From Nitratireductor sp. (lineage in GTDB: Bacteria; Pseudomonadota; Alphaproteobacteria; Rhizobiales; Rhizobiaceae): DNA of 64,000 bases. A program made the position numbers and the translations under genes. The stretch spans positions 2,742,176 to 2,806,175 of the forward strand of contig NZ_CP051236.1 in assembly GCF_017794765.1 (NCBI RefSeq), given 5' to 3'. Numbering within the stretch: the stretch's first letter is position 1; every line of letters starts with the position of its first letter. The notes under the pieces were generated by a model. The model saw only the letters and a program-made list of their open reading frames with translations. It was not told where the DNA came from and ran no database searches. Positions 63,218-64,000 of the stretch are shown here, one piece after another.

Positions 63218-64000
63218 ATGGTGGCGGAAGCGTCAAAATCGGCTGACAAGTTCGCCGACAAGTTCATTGTGGACCGCACCAAGCCGCATCGCAACAGCAA
63301 TGTGGGGCTTGCCGTGCGCCGTACGCGTGACCGGCTGTCTCAAAGCCTCGGCCCCCCCGACTTCAATCGCGACATGCTGAAACTGCACGCGCGCGACATT
63401 CTTTCAAACATCATCAAGCCGACTTTGCTCATCCTGGCGATTAGCCTTGGCGGAATTTATCTCGGGCTTGATCCCCAAGCCACGTCTCTGTGGGCCCTAA
63501 GCTGTCTTGCCGGTTATGTACCACTCATTTTTCTCGCACGTCGTCTGGAGCGGATGCCGGAGAATGAGATTGAAGTCACACGCATGCGGCAATGGCTTTT
63601 CTCCGCCCATTTCACGAGCGGCCTTGGATGGGCGTATTTCGCATTTCTGCCTCTACCCCATGGCCCACTCTCCGAACCACAGATAATGCAGGGTGCGGTT
63701 CTGCTTCTCGTGATCGCGGGAGCCGCCATCGTCACGGCGAACCTTAGCGGTGCGCTGGTGGCCGCATTTGCGCTGCCGGTCTGTCTGTTCGCCTTTAAGG
63801 TCAGCAGTGATCCGACAACGGGTTCGATGATGATGTGTCTGGTTCTGGCCGCCTCGCTCCCCTTCCTCGCCTATGTTGCGCACCATCGAAACCGTGCGGC
63901 GTTGACGCTTCTTTCTTTCCAGAGCGAAAAGAATGCGCTGGTGGGGGAGCTGGAAACGGCCAAATCCATGTCGGACGAAGCCCGCCGCCGCGCAGAAGAA
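63218..64000 (+). CDS. membrane-bound sensor kinase, 5' part (runs off the window)
   Basis: The frame is open from the ATG at 63218 to the window edge, giving 261 residues. It starts MVAEASKSADKFADKFIVDR, has a soluble N-terminal part, then about five hydrophobic segments between residues 75 and 225. A coiled-coil start (EKNALVGELETAKSMSDEAR) follows, as in the linker before a PAS or HisKA domain. The arrangement fits a PleC/DivJ-type histidine kinase of Rhizobiales, but the catalytic domain is outside the window. Confidence 0.55.
   Translation, partial: MVAEASKSADKFADKFIVDRTKPHRNSNVGLAVRRTRDRLSQSLGPPDFNRDMLKLHARDILSNIIKPTLLILAISLGGIYLGLDPQATSLWALSCLAGYVPLIFLARRLERMPENEIEVTRMRQWLFSAHFTSGLGWAYFAFLPLPHGPLSEPQIMQGAVLLLVIAGAAIVTANLSGALVAAFALPVCLFAFKVSSDPTTGSMMMCLVLAASLPFLAYVAHHRNRAALTLLSFQSEKNALVGELETAKSMSDEARRRAEE

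Overview
The window looks like a chromosomal segment of an alphaproteobacterium of the order Hyphomicrobiales (Rhizobiales), probably near Phyllobacteriaceae (Mesorhizobium/Nitratireductor-like). The reasons are a GC-rich sequence, a Growth Pole Ring (GPR) coiled-coil homologue known from polar-growing Rhizobiales, a malic enzyme of the rhizobial Tme/Dme type, proteins resembling rhizobial DUF2865/DUF922 families, a class II DAHP synthase, and a STAS-fused MlaE. The genus is an inference. I see no phage, transposon, CRISPR or rRNA. One tRNA (Val, CAC) is present.

Layout. 1-3.5 kb: end of an unknown gene, folP-folB-folK (minus strand), a DUF922 putative metalloprotease, a 2Fe-2S ferredoxin and a lone Hpt phosphotransferase. 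3.8-8.6 kb: the 1601-residue GPR homologue, with eight exact 22-residue repeats and a terminator. 8.8-15 kb: a zinc alcohol dehydrogenase, a Mla-type lipid ABC system (permease, ATPase, MCE protein, lipoprotein) and an enolase-superfamily dipeptide epimerase. 15-26.7 kb: an LpxH-like phosphoesterase, NADP-malic enzyme, a DUF2865 protein overlapping gltX tail to tail, an MFS pump divergent from an ArsR-SRPBCC pair, a ClpP paralogue, nadE, a hemerythrin-like protein and a GFA protein. 26.8-32.7 kb: class II DAHP synthase, a gamma-glutamylcyclotransferase-like gene, gor, a DUF2059 gene, rpiA, gph and tRNA-Val.

33-41.7 kb is the least ordinary part: a type I secretion locus made of a 598-residue Asn/Ala- and Gly-rich protein, a 655-residue repeat protein, an ABC exporter and an HlyD-type adaptor. 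Neither candidate substrate has RTX nonapeptides or a signal peptide. The first gene is preceded by an 11-bp perfect dyad enclosing its ribosome-binding site and start codon, and is followed by two 12-bp perfect hairpins. This is my best candidate for an undescribed system: co-secretion of a polyglycine-type structural protein with a dedicated partner.

41.7-64 kb: an unknown gene, a TIGR04325 methyltransferase-like gene, a TrkH potassium transporter, a YcbB-type L,D-transpeptidase, an alpha/beta hydrolase divergent from a MarR gene across tandem operators, an AraC regulator divergent from a fosmidomycin-resistance-type pump, molybdenum cofactor genes (moaA, mobA, mobB) interleaved with two exporters, a polar amino-acid ABC transporter without its ATPase, a beta-hydroxyacid dehydrogenase, a DUF3299-like protein, an Lrp regulator, a uracil-DNA glycosylase-like protein, a glutathione S-transferase, a thermonuclease-like protein and the start of a membrane sensor kinase that runs off the window.

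Start sites were moved from the longest open frame to the internal start that best fits the family or has a ribosome-binding site; the reasons are given per gene.
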